Shown here: in pieces, positions 24,801 through 35,934 of the stretch
How the letters are laid out: each line of letters starts with the position of its first letter
Position numbering within the stretch: the first letter of the stretch is position 1
Source of the DNA: Patella vulgata
Taxonomy: Eukaryota > Mollusca > Gastropoda > Patellidae
Assembly: GCF_932274485.2 (NCBI RefSeq)
Contig: NC_065881.2
Coordinates: 50,540,702-50,604,701 of the forward strand
DNA length: 64,000 nucleotides
Direction of reading: 5' to 3'
The notes under the pieces: model-generated
What the model was told of the DNA's origin: nothing
Databases searched by the model: none
What the model saw: only the letters and a program-made list of their open reading frames with translations
Made by a program: the position numbers and the translations under genes

Positions 24801-25560
24801 GTGTACTTACTTTTTCTAGATCCTATGATTCAACTTATTTGGCATTTCGATTAGAAAAAGAAATCAAGTAAAATAATATAATCTATTTCTATTATTTTGC
24901 TAAGATTATCTACGTTAATATCATTTACTCCGACTTGAATACGTGAAATTCAGAAAATGCAAGAGAAAGATTTAATACTATGAACAAACCGTATTCCTGA
25001 CATCCAAATTAATTATTTCTTGTCAAAAGTTTTAGTATGTATAGTCCAGTATTACCATAAACTATATACACTTGATATATCTAAATGTAAATACAATATG
25101 TATCTCAGATTAGTATTGACATTGGTAATGGGTTGTTAATTTGTGAAAGACTCCCTATAGCGATAACAACAAGAACCTTGTTATTCAGAGAAACTTGGAA
25201 TACTAGTCTTGTTCCTTCCCTACATCACAATTGTATTCAGGTCACTCCATAATGGCGTGACTTGGGCCATTTTCAAGTACTAGTTCTGTTGTTTCTGGTG
25301 AAAAATCGAAAACGTTTTCTTTCTTCCATGTCAAGCTGTTAATGGAACCAATGAAGATGCCAGTCAGTAACTTGGTTTGTCTCCATCAAGAAGACAAGTG
25401 AGGTTGGCATAACAATAAAGCATTATTAGTCAGTTCACCTTCTTACAACAAACCTATCCTCTGATGTATAAAACGGCCAATCTGCTGAATAAAACGGTGT
25501 ATTCAAATAACAAAGATACCAAATTATGCCATTTGCATCGACTTTGTGAACAATAACACT
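21891..25560. other. AT-rich stretch, nothing identified
   Basis: The longest gene-free stretch. Frames are under 90 codons. One on the minus strand at 24246-24506 has a hydrophobic middle but matches no family I know. No tRNA, no inverted-repeat element and no SINE blocks were seen. Confidence 0.5.
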
Positions 25561-25957
25561 ATAATGTGCTTGAATCACAGAATCCGTCCATTAAAATATC
25601 GATTATTTCCAAATGCATAAAATGAACATCATTATATGGGCTACAATATGTGCCACATTAAGTAATTGGATCCGTAAAACAAACGTATTTTTAAAAAGCT
25701 AAAAGATTGCATAAGTGTATTTAGTCGAGTCGAATATTTCGCTAGATTTATAGCTGTACAATAACTGTTGTCCAACACGACCTTATTTAAATGAGGAGCA
25801 AGTTGACATACCAACTATCACCACACACCATCATACTGACTTTAAAATACTAATAATGCATGGACTTGGAAGCCAGCCATACCCAAGAACCAATTTTCAC
25901 CGGTTCTAACTGATCGGTACTAAGACCATACAGAACCCGTTTCACAATATTGGAAAA

Positions 25958-26275
25958 TCGTGGTGCCGCCACTTATGCAGTTCCGGGATTCGATCCTGGT
26001 ATTGGCCGAGAAATTTCCACGGGATTTCCCGGCGTGGTTTTCCCAATCTGTGGTGCAGAACGGTGGACCTGGCGAGGAATCGTCTAGAAGTTCGGATGGG
26101 ACTAAAAATCAAGCCCCTGTGTACACCTGGCCTGTTCATAAAAGAACCCTAGACAGTTGGAATTCATTTGGCAAAATTTTCGTCATAGTAGGCCTACACT
26201 GTATGGCGTATGCCCGTCTTCCTACTCCCGGTTGGTTCAGAAAAGCAGGAGGTTAAATCCCATTTCATTCATTCG
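25958..26275 (+). repeat. SINE family A in duplication copy 1
   Basis: Box B-like GGGATTCGATCCTGG near 25984-25998, GTATTGGCCGAGAAATTTCC, GTGTACACCTGGCCTGTTC, ACAGTTGGAATTC, CGTATGCCCGTCTTCC and AGGTTAAATCCCATTTCATT. The box A head is eroded. Copy 2 retains only the distal part. Confidence 0.8.
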
Positions 26276-26428
26276 GTCTATATTGGATCAATGTATTAAT
26301 CTATTGTATTTACTAACCACGAGTAAATATGTGATCAAATCATTCTAATATTTACATACACTTTTCCAACATCGAATTTTCATTTTCGGTAGTCTCATTA
26401 ATTCACAAATCAGAGGCTGCTAGGCAGG

Positions 26429-28314
26429 ATACGCCCACATTTTTGCAAGAGATGGATAGAGAACACGCTAAAAACAAACGTGATTTTTTGTACAATCAGG
26501 GGCAATAATCCAGAAAGTTATGGCCTGAAATGTGCAAATATCAAAAGGGACAGAGATCTTTGGGATACAAAGATGTGTTTTAAGTTTCATCAAAATCGGA
26601 TGCAAAATTGTGACCTCTAGAGGATCCACAACCTTTGTACATGTATTACATATTTATACACAATTTGCGTACAAAGAGCGGCCATTTTGTCGGACAGTTT
26701 CATTTCGATTTTCCCGAAATACGAATTCAACCTTCATTATGGTGGAATGGTGATGTATTTAAAACGGTTTTTAAAATCTGAAAAAAATTGTGACCTCTAG
26801 AGAATCCGCAAGCTAAAAATACGATTTTTTAGAACAATCAGGGGACACAATCCGGGAAGTTAAGTTCGGGTATCCGCGATTATCGAAAGGAACCAAGAAG
26901 TTAGTGTGTAATGTTTTTTAAATCGGATAAAAATTTGTGACTCTAGAGGGACTACAAGCTAAAAACGTGATTTTTTATTCAATCAAGGGCCTTAATTAAG
27001 GAAGTTACGATCCGATATGCGCGAATATCGACAGGAACCAATATCTTTGGGTTATAAACATGTATTTCAAGTTTCATTGAAATCGGATCAAAATTGTGAA
27101 CTCTAGAGGGTCCACAACATTGATTTACCAGATGTATACACTATTTGCGCACGAAGGGCGGCCATTTTGTCCGGCAGTTTTGGCCCGATTTTCACGAAAT
27201 TCGAACTCAACAAACATTACGGTGTAATGGTGATATATTCGAACGTTTTTTTTTAAATCGAATAATAATTGTGACCTCTAGAGGGACCACAAGCTAAAAA
27301 CGTGATTTTGCGTACAATCAGAGGCCATGATTCAGGAAGTTACGATCCGATATGCGCGAATAATGAAAGGGGCCGAGATCTTTGGGTTATAAACTTACAT
27401 TTCAAGTTTCATCAAAATCAGAAGAAAATTGTCACCTCTAGAGGGTATCATATTTTTACGCTATTTGAGTACGAGGGGCGGCCATTTTGTCTGTCAGTTT
27501 TGGTCCGATTTTCACGAAATTCGAAATCAACCATCCTTAGGGTGTAAAGGTGATATATTCAAACGTTGTTTTTTTTAAATCGGATAATAATTGTGACCTC
27601 TGGAGCGACCTCAAGCTAAAAACGCGATTTTTCGTACAATCAGGGGCAATAATTCAGGAAGTTACAATCCGATATGCGCGAATATCGAAAGGAACCAAGA
27701 TCTCTGGGCTATTAACATATATTTCAAGTTTCATCAGAATCAGAAGAAAATTGTGACCTCTAGAGGGTCCACAGCCTTGATATACCATATTTTTACGCTA
27801 CTTGAGAACGAGGGGTGGCCATTTTGTCTGTCAGTTTTGGGCCGATTTTCACGAAATTCAAACTCAACCATCCTTAGGGTGTAACGGTGATCTTTTAAAA
27901 CGTTGTTTTTTAAATCCGATAAAAATCGTACACTCAGGGGTCATAATTCAGGAAGTTACGATCCGATATGCGCGAATATCGAAAGGAACCGAGATCTCTG
28001 GGTTATAAACTTACATTTCAAGTTTCAACAAAATCGGATAAACATTGTGACCTCTATAGGGTCCACAAGCTAAAAACGTGATTTTTCGTACAATCAGGGT
28101 CCATAATCCATGAAGTTTCGGTCCGATACATGCCAATATCGAAAGCAACTGAGATCTTTTGGAGATAAACCTATATTTCAAGTTTCGTCAAAATCGGAAA
28201 AGAATTGTGACCTGTAGATTGTCCACAAACAATTGTGGACGGACGGACGGCGGACGGACGTCCGTATGGACAGTGGCGACGGCAATATACGTCCACATGA
28301 AAATGTTGGCGTAT
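26429..28314. mobile_element. Inverted-repeat element filled with alternating tandem units, copy 1
   Basis: The left end ATACGCCCACATTTT and the right end AAAATGTTGGCGTAT (28300-28314) are inverted copies with one mismatch over 15 bp. The interior is an array of diverged units of about 150-180 bp in two alternating types. Type A has ACAAGCTAAAAACGTGATTT, TTCAGGAAGTTACGATCC and TATGCGCGAATATCGAAAGG. Type B has GGCGGCCATTTTGTC and CCGATTTTCACGAAATTCG. Every unit ends TGTGACCTCTAGAGGGTCC or similar. The order is roughly A B A A B A B A B A A. A hairpin tail follows (28220-28300). No protein is encoded; the element must move by an enzyme from elsewhere, if it moves at all. Confidence 0.7.
28220..28260 (+). 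other. Hairpin and GGAC-rich tail of the array element
   Basis: GTCCACAA, four bases, then TTGTGGAC form a perfect 8 bp stem at 28220-28239. A series of GGACGGACGG repeats follows, and then the palindrome CGGACGTCCG (about 28255-28264). The same stem and GGAC tail occur at 32020-32063 and, with a stem of CGTCCAC/GTGGACG, at 39770-39810. Confidence 0.75.
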
Positions 28315-28329
28315 AAAACATAAAATTGA

Positions 28330-29479
28330 CACTTTTTTAAATGGGACCTTGAACATAACTCAAATGTTTTGTTCACTGACTTCAACAGCCATAAACGAGC
28401 AGTTAGAGAATTGGATACGCGAATAGAATGTCTAGGAATACGAATTGAAGAATCCCATTGCTGCGTAGCACCTGTTGTGTGACTGACAAAGAACGTGTTT
28501 CTAATCGTTTGGATAAAAGAAAAACCTACGGTCAAACTTGGCGTTTAGGTAAAATAATTTTCAACAGTCGGAATTCGATGACCAGTTGGCAAAGTCACCG
28601 CTGCCTCGACAAAATTCTCCTTCATAGAATAGCACACTTCACCAAAGAACAACCGAACTGTAAGTCAGTATCAAAATGGCGGATGACTTGTCTTTACGAG
28701 AATATAAGTTCGGCTTCCTTCCGCTTGTCTTAGCTCGAAACGTAAAGATCAAATGTAAACGAATAACCCGACTTCTTTTTTCACTGGGTTAACCTCTACG
28801 CATCACCCTACTAACTAAAGATTGAGTGCAAATGAAAAATCAAAATCAGCGTACAGTTTACAAAAAAGAAAAAAATATAATCAATTTCAGTCTATTTCTT
28901 AAAAGTTTTGTTTCGAGACATTACTCATCCATCAATGTCATACAGATATAGAAAAACATTTTGGAATATCATTTCTTAATCTTCTGATAAATAAATATTG
29001 ACCGTCTGGGTGACCACTCCTGTACAAATCTCGTCTACTGATAATCCGATACTTTATTCTTTTCAGAACTATCAAGCTTGCGAATTAAAGCGACGTTTTT
29101 CTTTAAATATAAAAGTACCAATATTTATAGCAATGAAAACTTGTGTGAAGTGAGATGTGGCAACAAGAGTTTTGACTAAGGCTGTCATAAATACGAAGAG
29201 CCCTCGAACAATGAATATTCCTCCATAAATCCCCGTATTACCGGCGTATTTGAATTTATACACAGACATTATACCAGAAGGAATGTCAACCTAGAAAGCT
29301 GGAGAGGTTATCTCCCATTAAGATTTAGGACTGAATGATCGTCGCGTACTGAGGACCAAGAAGTAGTAAAACACTAAATACTCTACGAGGGTGGAGTAGT
29401 TCGATGAAATGGCGTTTAGGATTTACTTGAAATAAATTACAAAGCGACAATCTATTGTTAACAAAAGAAGGCTACATCC
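28330..29479. other. Non-repeat part of the duplication
   Basis: No gene recognised. A 65-codon minus-strand frame at 29072-29269 is hydrophobic and is preserved in copy 2 (32871-33068), but copies this similar would preserve any frame, so conservation says nothing. Confidence 0.4.
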
Positions 29480-29830
29480 ATAATGTGCTTGAATCACAGA
29501 ATCCGTCCATTAAAATATCGATTATTTCCAAATGCATAAAATGAACATCATTATATGGGCTACAATATGTGCCACATTAAGTAATTGGATCCGTAAAACA
29601 AACGTATTTTTAAAAAGCTAAAAGATTGCATAAGTGTATTTAGTCGAGTCGAATATTTCGCTAGATTTATAGCTGTACAATAACTGTTGTCCAACACGAC
29701 CTTATTTAAATGAGGAGCAAGTTGACATACCAACTATCACCACACACCATCATACTGACTTTAAAATACTAATAATGCATGGACTTGGAAGCCAGCCATA
29801 CCCAAGAACCAATTTTCACCGGTTCTAACT

Positions 29831-30036
29831 GGCGAGGAATCGTCTAGAAGTTCGGATGGGACTAAAAATCAAGCCCCTGTGTACACCTGGCCTGTTCATA
29901 AAAGAACCCTAGACAGTTGGAATTCATTTGGCAAAATTTTCGTCATAGTAGGCCTACACTGTATGGCGTATGCCCGTCTTCCTACTCCCGGTTGGTTCAG
30001 AAAAGCAGGAGGTTATATCCCATTTCATTCATTCGG
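29831..30036 (+). repeat. SINE family A remnant in duplication copy 2
   Basis: The same insertion as 25958-26275 with its 5' portion removed by the 159 bp deletion, which also took flanking sequence. It starts at GGCGAGGAATCGTC and runs to the CCCATTTCATTC tail. Confidence 0.85.
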
Positions 30037-30188
30037 TCTATATTGGATCAATGTATTAATCTATTGTATTTACTAACCACGAGTAAATATGTGATCAAAT
30101 CATTCTAATATTTACATACACTTTTCCAACATCGAATTTTCATTTTCGGTAGTCTCATTAATTCACAAATCAGAGGCTGCTAGGCAGG

Positions 30189-32113
30189 ATACGCCCACAT
30201 TTTTGCAAGAGATGGATAGAGAACACGCTAAAAACAAACGTGATTTTTTGTACAATCAGGGGCAATAATCCAGAAAGTTATGGCCTGAAATGTGCAAATA
30301 TCAAAAGGGACAGAGATCTTTGGGATATAAAGATGTGTTTTAAGTTTCATCAAAATCGGATGCAAAATTGTGACCTCTAGAGGATCCACAACCTTTGTAC
30401 ATGTATTACATATTTATACACAATTTGCGTACAAAGAGCGGCCATTTTGTCGGACAGTTTCATTTCGATTTTCCCGAAATACGAATTCAACCTTCATTAT
30501 GGTGGAATGGTGATGTATTTAAAACGGTTTTTAAAATCTGAAAAAAATTGTGACCTCTAGAGAATCCGCAAGCTAAAAATGCGATTTTTAGAACAATCAG
30601 GGGACACAATCCGGGAAGTTAAATTCGGGTATCCGCGATTATCGAAAGGAACCAAGAAGTTAGTGTGTAATGTTTTTTAAATCGGATAAAATTTGTGACC
30701 TCTAGAGGGACTACAAGCTAAAAACGTGATTTTTTATTCAATCAAGGGCCTTAATTAAGGAAGTTACGATCCGATATGCGCGAATATCGACAGGAACCAA
30801 TATCTTTGGGTTATAAACATGTATTTCAAGTTTCATTGAAATCGGATCAAAATTGTGAACTCTAGAGGGTCCACAACATTGATTTACCAGATGTATACAC
30901 TATTTGCGCACGAGGGGCGGCCATTTTGTCCGGCAGTTTTGGCCCGATTTTCACGAAATTCGAACTCAACAAACATTACGGTGTAATGGTGATATATTCG
31001 AACGTTTTTTTTAAATCGAATAATAATTGTGACCTCTAGAGGGACCACAAGCTAAAAACGTGATTTTGCGTACAATCAGAGGCCATGATTCAGGAAGTTA
31101 CGATCCGATATGCGCGAATAATGAAAGGGGCCGAGATCTTTGGGTTATAAACTTACATTTCAAGTTTCATCAAAATCAGAAGAAAATTGTCACCTCTAGA
31201 GGGTATCATATTTTTACGCTATTTGAGTACGAGGGGCGGCCATTTTGTCTGTCAGTTTTGGTCCGATTTTCACGAAATTCGAAATCAACCATCCTTAGGG
31301 TGTAAAGGTGATATATTCAAACGTTGTTTTTTTTAAATCGGATAATAATTGTGACCTCTGGAGCGACCTCAAGCTAAAAACGCGATTTTTCGTACAATCA
31401 GGGGCAATAATTCAGGAAGTTACAATCCGATATGCGCGAATATCGAAAGGAACCAAGATCTCTGGGCTATTAACATATATTTCAAGTTTCATCAGAATCA
31501 GAAGAAAATTGTGACCTCTAGAGGGTCCACAGCCTTGATATACCATATTTTTACGCTACTTGAGAACGAGGGGTGGCCATTTTGTCTGTCAGTTTTGGGC
31601 CGATTTTCACGAAATTCAAACTCAACCATCCTTAGGGTGTAACGGTGATCTTTTAAAACGTTGTTTTTTAAATCCGATAAAAATTATGACCTCTATAGGG
31701 TCCACAAGCTAAAAACACGATTTTTCGTACACTCAGGGGTCATAATTCAGGAAGTTACGATCCGATATGCGCGAATATCGAAAGGAACCGAGATCTCTGG
31801 GTTATAAACTTACATTTCAAGTTTCAACAAAATCGGATAAACATTGTGACCTCTATAGGGTCCACAAGCTAAAAACGTGATTTTTCGTACAATCAGGGTC
31901 CATAATCCATGAAGTTTCGGTCCGATACATGCCAATATCGAAAGCAACTGAGATCTTTTGGAGATAAACCTATATTTCAAGTTTCGTCAAAATCGGAAAA
32001 GAATTGTGACCTGTAGATTGTCCACAAACAATTGTGGACGGACGGACGGCGGACGGACGTCCGTATGGACAGTGGCGACGGCAATATACGTCCACATGAA
32101 AATGTTGGCGTAT
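30189..32113. mobile_element. Inverted-repeat element filled with alternating tandem units, copy 2
   Basis: Duplicate of 26429-28314 carried by the segmental duplication. It includes one extra 41 bp piece (about 31683-31723) spanning a unit boundary, so it preserves the complete type A unit that is fused in copy 1. Confidence 0.75.
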
Positions 32114-33309
32114 AAAACATAAAATTGACACTTTTTTAAATGGGACCTTGAACATAACTCAAATGTTTTGTTCACTGACTTCAACAGCCATAAACGAGCA
32201 GTTAGAGAATTGGATACGCGAATAGAATGTCTAGGAATACGAATTGAAGAATCCCATTGCTGCGTAGCACCTGTTGTGTGACTGACAAAGAACGTGTTTC
32301 TAATCGTTTGGATAAAAGAAAAACCTACGGTCAAACTTGGCGTTTAGGTAAAATAATTTTCAACAGTCGGAATTCGATGACCAGTTGGCAAAGTCACCGC
32401 TGCCTCGACAAAATTCTCCTTCATAGAATAGCACACTTCACCAAAGAACAACCGAACTGTAAGTCAGTATCAAAATGGCGGATGACTTGTCTTTACGAGA
32501 ATATAAGTTCGGCTTCCTTCCGCTTGTCTTAGCTCGAAACGTAAAGATCAAATGTAAACGAATAATCCGACTTCTTTTTTCACTGGGTTAACCTCTACGC
32601 ATCACCCTACTAACTAAAGATTGAGTGCAAATGAAAAATCAAAATCAGCGTTCAGTTTACAAAAAAGAAAAAAATATAATCAATTTCAGTCTATTTCTTA
32701 AAAGTTTTGTTTCGAGACATTACTCATCCATCAATGTCATACAGATATAGAAAAACATTTTGGAATATCATTTCTTAATCTTCTGATAAATAAATATTGA
32801 CCGTCTGGGTGACCACTCCTGTACAAATCTCGTCTACTGATAATCCGATACTTTATTCTTTTCAGAACTATCAAGCTTGCGAATTAAAGCGACGTTTTTC
32901 TTTAAATATAAAAGTACCAATATTTATAGCAATGAAAACTTGTGTGAAGTGAGATGTGGCAACAAGAGTTTTGACTAAGGCTGTCATAAATACGAAGAGC
33001 CCTCGATCAATGAATATTCCTCCATAAATCCCCGTATTACCGGCGTATTTGAATTTATACACAGACATTATACCAGAAGGAATGTCAACTTAGAAAGCTG
33101 GAGAGGTTATCTCCCATTAAGATTTAGGACTGAATGATCGTCGCGTACTGAGGACCAAGAAGTAGTAAAACACTAAATACTCTACGAGAGTGGAGTAGTT
33201 CGATGAAATGGCGTTTAGGATTTACTTGAAATAAATTACAAAGCGACAATCTATTGTTAACAAAAGAAGGCTACATCCATAATGGCCACAACTTTATCGT
33301 TAACCTAAT

Positions 33310-33720
33310 TCATTTCATAGCCTATTTATAGCAATTATCTCTCTTTCTGACCTCCACCCCTTTTGTATGGCCTTTTATGTTGATTTATTGGTCAGGAATC
33401 GAATAAGAGAGTTTGTATTAACATTTTCTGATAGGATTTGGTAAATTTTCATGGTTTACAGGCTTTAAGAGGTTGGTTACGGCAGACTTTTACATGTTTA
33501 GTATGCTACTTTAAGTTTGTGTATCTCAAAATTTCAGTGGTCAAGCCATACAAATTTTAGAACAAAAGCATGAAAATTTGTGGTTCTGTATGTAGTGAAA
33601 AGCGCTGAGCACAAAGAAAATTTCGTAAAAAATTGGAGCCAGGCAAAGAGATAAGTTTACATTGGAAAATAAATTGTGGTCTGCATCCAGATTGAGAAAT
33701 AAACTGCAGTCTCTGACAAG
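33310..33720 (+). repeat. Dispersed repeat, family D, copy 1
   Basis: Shares ordered blocks with 35935-36900: a CT-rich block followed by GGCCTTTTATGTTGATTTA, AATAAGAGAG, TTTAAGAGGTTGGTTACGG, TTTGTGTATCTCAAAATTTC, and a GCTGAGCACA block followed by TCGTAAAAAATTG. Divergence is substantial. Class unknown. Confidence 0.5.
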
Positions 33721-34338
33721 ATTTGCACCTTTAGACCAAAGACAAAGTCTTCTTGTTACAGCCAAGACAGAATCTTCCCATTATATTTAGCAAAAGTGGT
33801 TTTCCTTCAACATGGTTTAGTCCCGTGTCCCGATTTTATAAATCTTGATCAACAAAAACAAAAATTATTCTTTCAAAAATTTGATTACTGTATTAGTTCT
33901 TAGATACAAATCCATTGAGTGTGGTTCCAATGCTAATTACATAATATGAATAATATTTATTTTATGCAGATTCGGTTTCCACTTTTGTTGGATTGTGAAC
34001 GGATATATATATATCAATATTAATCTATATTTTATAATGTCTCGTGTTCTTACAAATAGTTCTTCTTTCTAAGTTAAATGTTTCGAAATTTAAATGCACA
34101 ACATTTCGTTTACATTGTTATTGCTACATAATGTTAATATCATATCAGTACGAATAATGTATATATTTATTTGTTTATATTATGTAAAGATCTTAAAAAT
34201 AGTGTTTTGGGTTTTGTCTTCATTTATATGTAAACAGATAAGGATCAAGTCATTACTGATCTCGGTATCGCTATGTTCTACTCTGGGGATACCGAGGATG
34301 GATATTACAATTCTATGTAATACAATAATTATATAGAG
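33721..34338. other. AT-rich stretch, nothing identified
   Basis: No frame or structure of note. Confidence 0.4.
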
Positions 34339-34492
34339 AATCTCCTACGAGTCTTTTATGATATCAAAAAATATCAACAAATATCAACACAAGTTGATAA
34401 AGAAAAAAAACGAGGCTCTGCCGAGTTTTTTTTTTACTTTATCGACGAGTGTTGATATTTTTTTATATCAAAAAAGACGAGTAGGAGATTTT
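34339..34492. mobile_element. Small foldback element (palindromic MITE)
   Basis: Arms read AATCTCCTACGAGTCTTTTA on the left and, in reverse complement from the right, AATCTCCTACTCGTCTTTTT. Pairing continues through AAAAAATATCAACA, TTGATAAAG and an A run to a short GC-richer loop around CGAGGCTCTGCCGAG. The left arm holds one extra ATATCAACA unit. Almost the whole 154 bp can fold into one hairpin. Superfamily not assigned. Confidence 0.75.
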
Positions 34493-34812
34493 ATTTACCA
34501 CCCAATCCCTTCTTACGTGCACAAATAAATAAATGTAATTCTTTGCTATAGATTTCACTTTTTTACTGAACCTAATTAAATTATCGCAGTAGAATATGAA
34601 TTTGTCACACAAGCGATATCTACTGTAGAATGTATTATTGGGTGATAAAATCCATATACTTGTGACCTGCACACTTTATACTAATTGGAATGTCGCGAGA
34701 ATAAACAGTCTTTTCTCTTTTTTAAATTACAAATGTGGATAAAACACTTCTAATCGACATTTTATCGACATTATTCCAAGGGCGTAAATTAGATTCTTTG
34801 AAACTTTAAAGT

Positions 34813-35118
34813 GGGCTCACTAACCAGGAGGTCTCGGGTTTTCTTCCGGTGATGGCCGAGAAGTTACTCGGGATTTTCCGGCTCGGTTTCCCCTTGTCAG
34901 TGGTGCATGACGGGACAGTATCTAGATGTATGCATGGTACGAAAGTCAGAGGTCCCTCGTACATATTGGCACATAAAGGAACCATTGATAGTTGGAGTTC
35001 GAAATAGGCCGTAGCGCCACTGTCCTGGTAAAATGTCCCTCATATCACTCTGTATGCCGTAAGTCGGTCTTCATTAGGCCAGTCAGTGTAGGCCGTTAAA
35101 CCCAGTTTTATTTCATTT
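34813..35118 (+). repeat. SINE family A
   Basis: GGCTCACTAACCAGGAGGTC (head), GATGGCCGAGAAGTTACTCG, GGTTTCCCCTTGTCAGTGG, AGGTCCCTCGTACATATTGG, GTCGGTCTTCATTAGGCC and GCCGTTAAACCCAGTTTT. Only the first part of the tRNA-like head is missing. Moderate divergence. Confidence 0.8.
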
Positions 35119-35934
35119 GTTGGTATCATAGTTCACCAGTTAAATTGGAATGACCGTTTTAACGATGACATTAAGGTGATCCACAATATATATTTAACCT
35201 ACCAAATACCCAAAACATCTGTTCAGAAGTGTTCATTTTAATTGTTTGGTATATATAAACATGTGGCCAGTAGGTTAGAAAGTCGACATAAAATTCAAAA
35301 GAAAAAAAATAAGTACCTGAATATTTCGTATCAGACTTACTAATACCTACGTGATATGTCAAATTTTTGGCCAAATTAACACACTTAGTTCGTGAAATGG
35401 ACGAAACGCACGTTTTGTGTATTTATTTGACAGATGATTAATCTAGACGAAAACGGAAAGACATTTTATAATTATTGTCTAGCAAGCTAGGCTACATAAC
35501 ATATTTTAAGTGAAGAGAAAAAAATTCACACATTACATACAAAATAAAAAAATGGGATATTGTTTTAAAAGCATAAATATGTGATTCATTCTGCCATTCA
35601 TTTTTCAAAAATGTACTTCGTTTCGTGTCAACAATAGGAACTTCTTTGTGGCATCCTTTTCCTGCATTATACTGTAAAGGGTCTGCCGTGGGGTATATTT
35701 TAGTCTCGATCATTCCAGTCTATACTATCACCTCTTCGACTCAACGAATGTAGCTGGGAAAAATAGCGTAAAATTTATATACCGTGTCCAGGGTCAACGG
35801 TTGGTTGAGAAGACAAAATGATCTTCGCACCCTGTTTGATATATATATATGTAGTGTTATATATGCAGAATGCATTGTTTACTGGACATGGGTCACCATT
35901 GATTCCTACGCTGGTTTCCCACGAATCTGGTGCC
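35119..35934. other. AT-rich stretch, nothing identified
   Basis: No gene recognised; a short (AT)n run near 35840-35852. Confidence 0.4.

Larger units (their letters stand above)
25561..29479. repeat. Segmental tandem duplication, copy 1
   Basis: This 3.9 kb block is repeated immediately downstream (29480-33284) in the same orientation. The first base pair of each copy and the sequence just after the second copy share ATAATG (25561-25566, 29480-29485, 33279-33284), a 6 bp microhomology at the breakpoints. Relative to copy 2 it keeps 159 bp of SINE (25912-26070) and lacks 41 bp in the repeat array near 27920. By eye only about a dozen substitutions separate the copies. Confidence 0.95.
29480..33284. 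repeat. Segmental tandem duplication, copy 2
   Basis: Head-to-tail copy of 25561-29479. It lacks the 159 bp counterpart of 25912-26070; the junction at 29830/29831 joins across a two-base CT overlap. It keeps a 41 bp array segment missing from copy 1. High identity implies a recent event, or two haplotypes joined by the assembler. Confidence 0.95.

Noticed and set aside
26429-28314. Regularly spaced repeats considered as a CRISPR-like array
   Set aside because: Units are long, diverged and contiguous with no unique spacers, and the sequence is clearly animal.
28188-28535. 115-codon minus-strand frame, repeated at 31987-32334
   Set aside because: It crosses the hairpin tail of the array element into unrelated sequence; preservation in the second copy only reflects the recent duplication.
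29072-29269. Hydrophobic 65-codon minus-strand frame
   Set aside because: Short, no family match, and its second copy at 32871-33068 is too similar to serve as evidence of selection.
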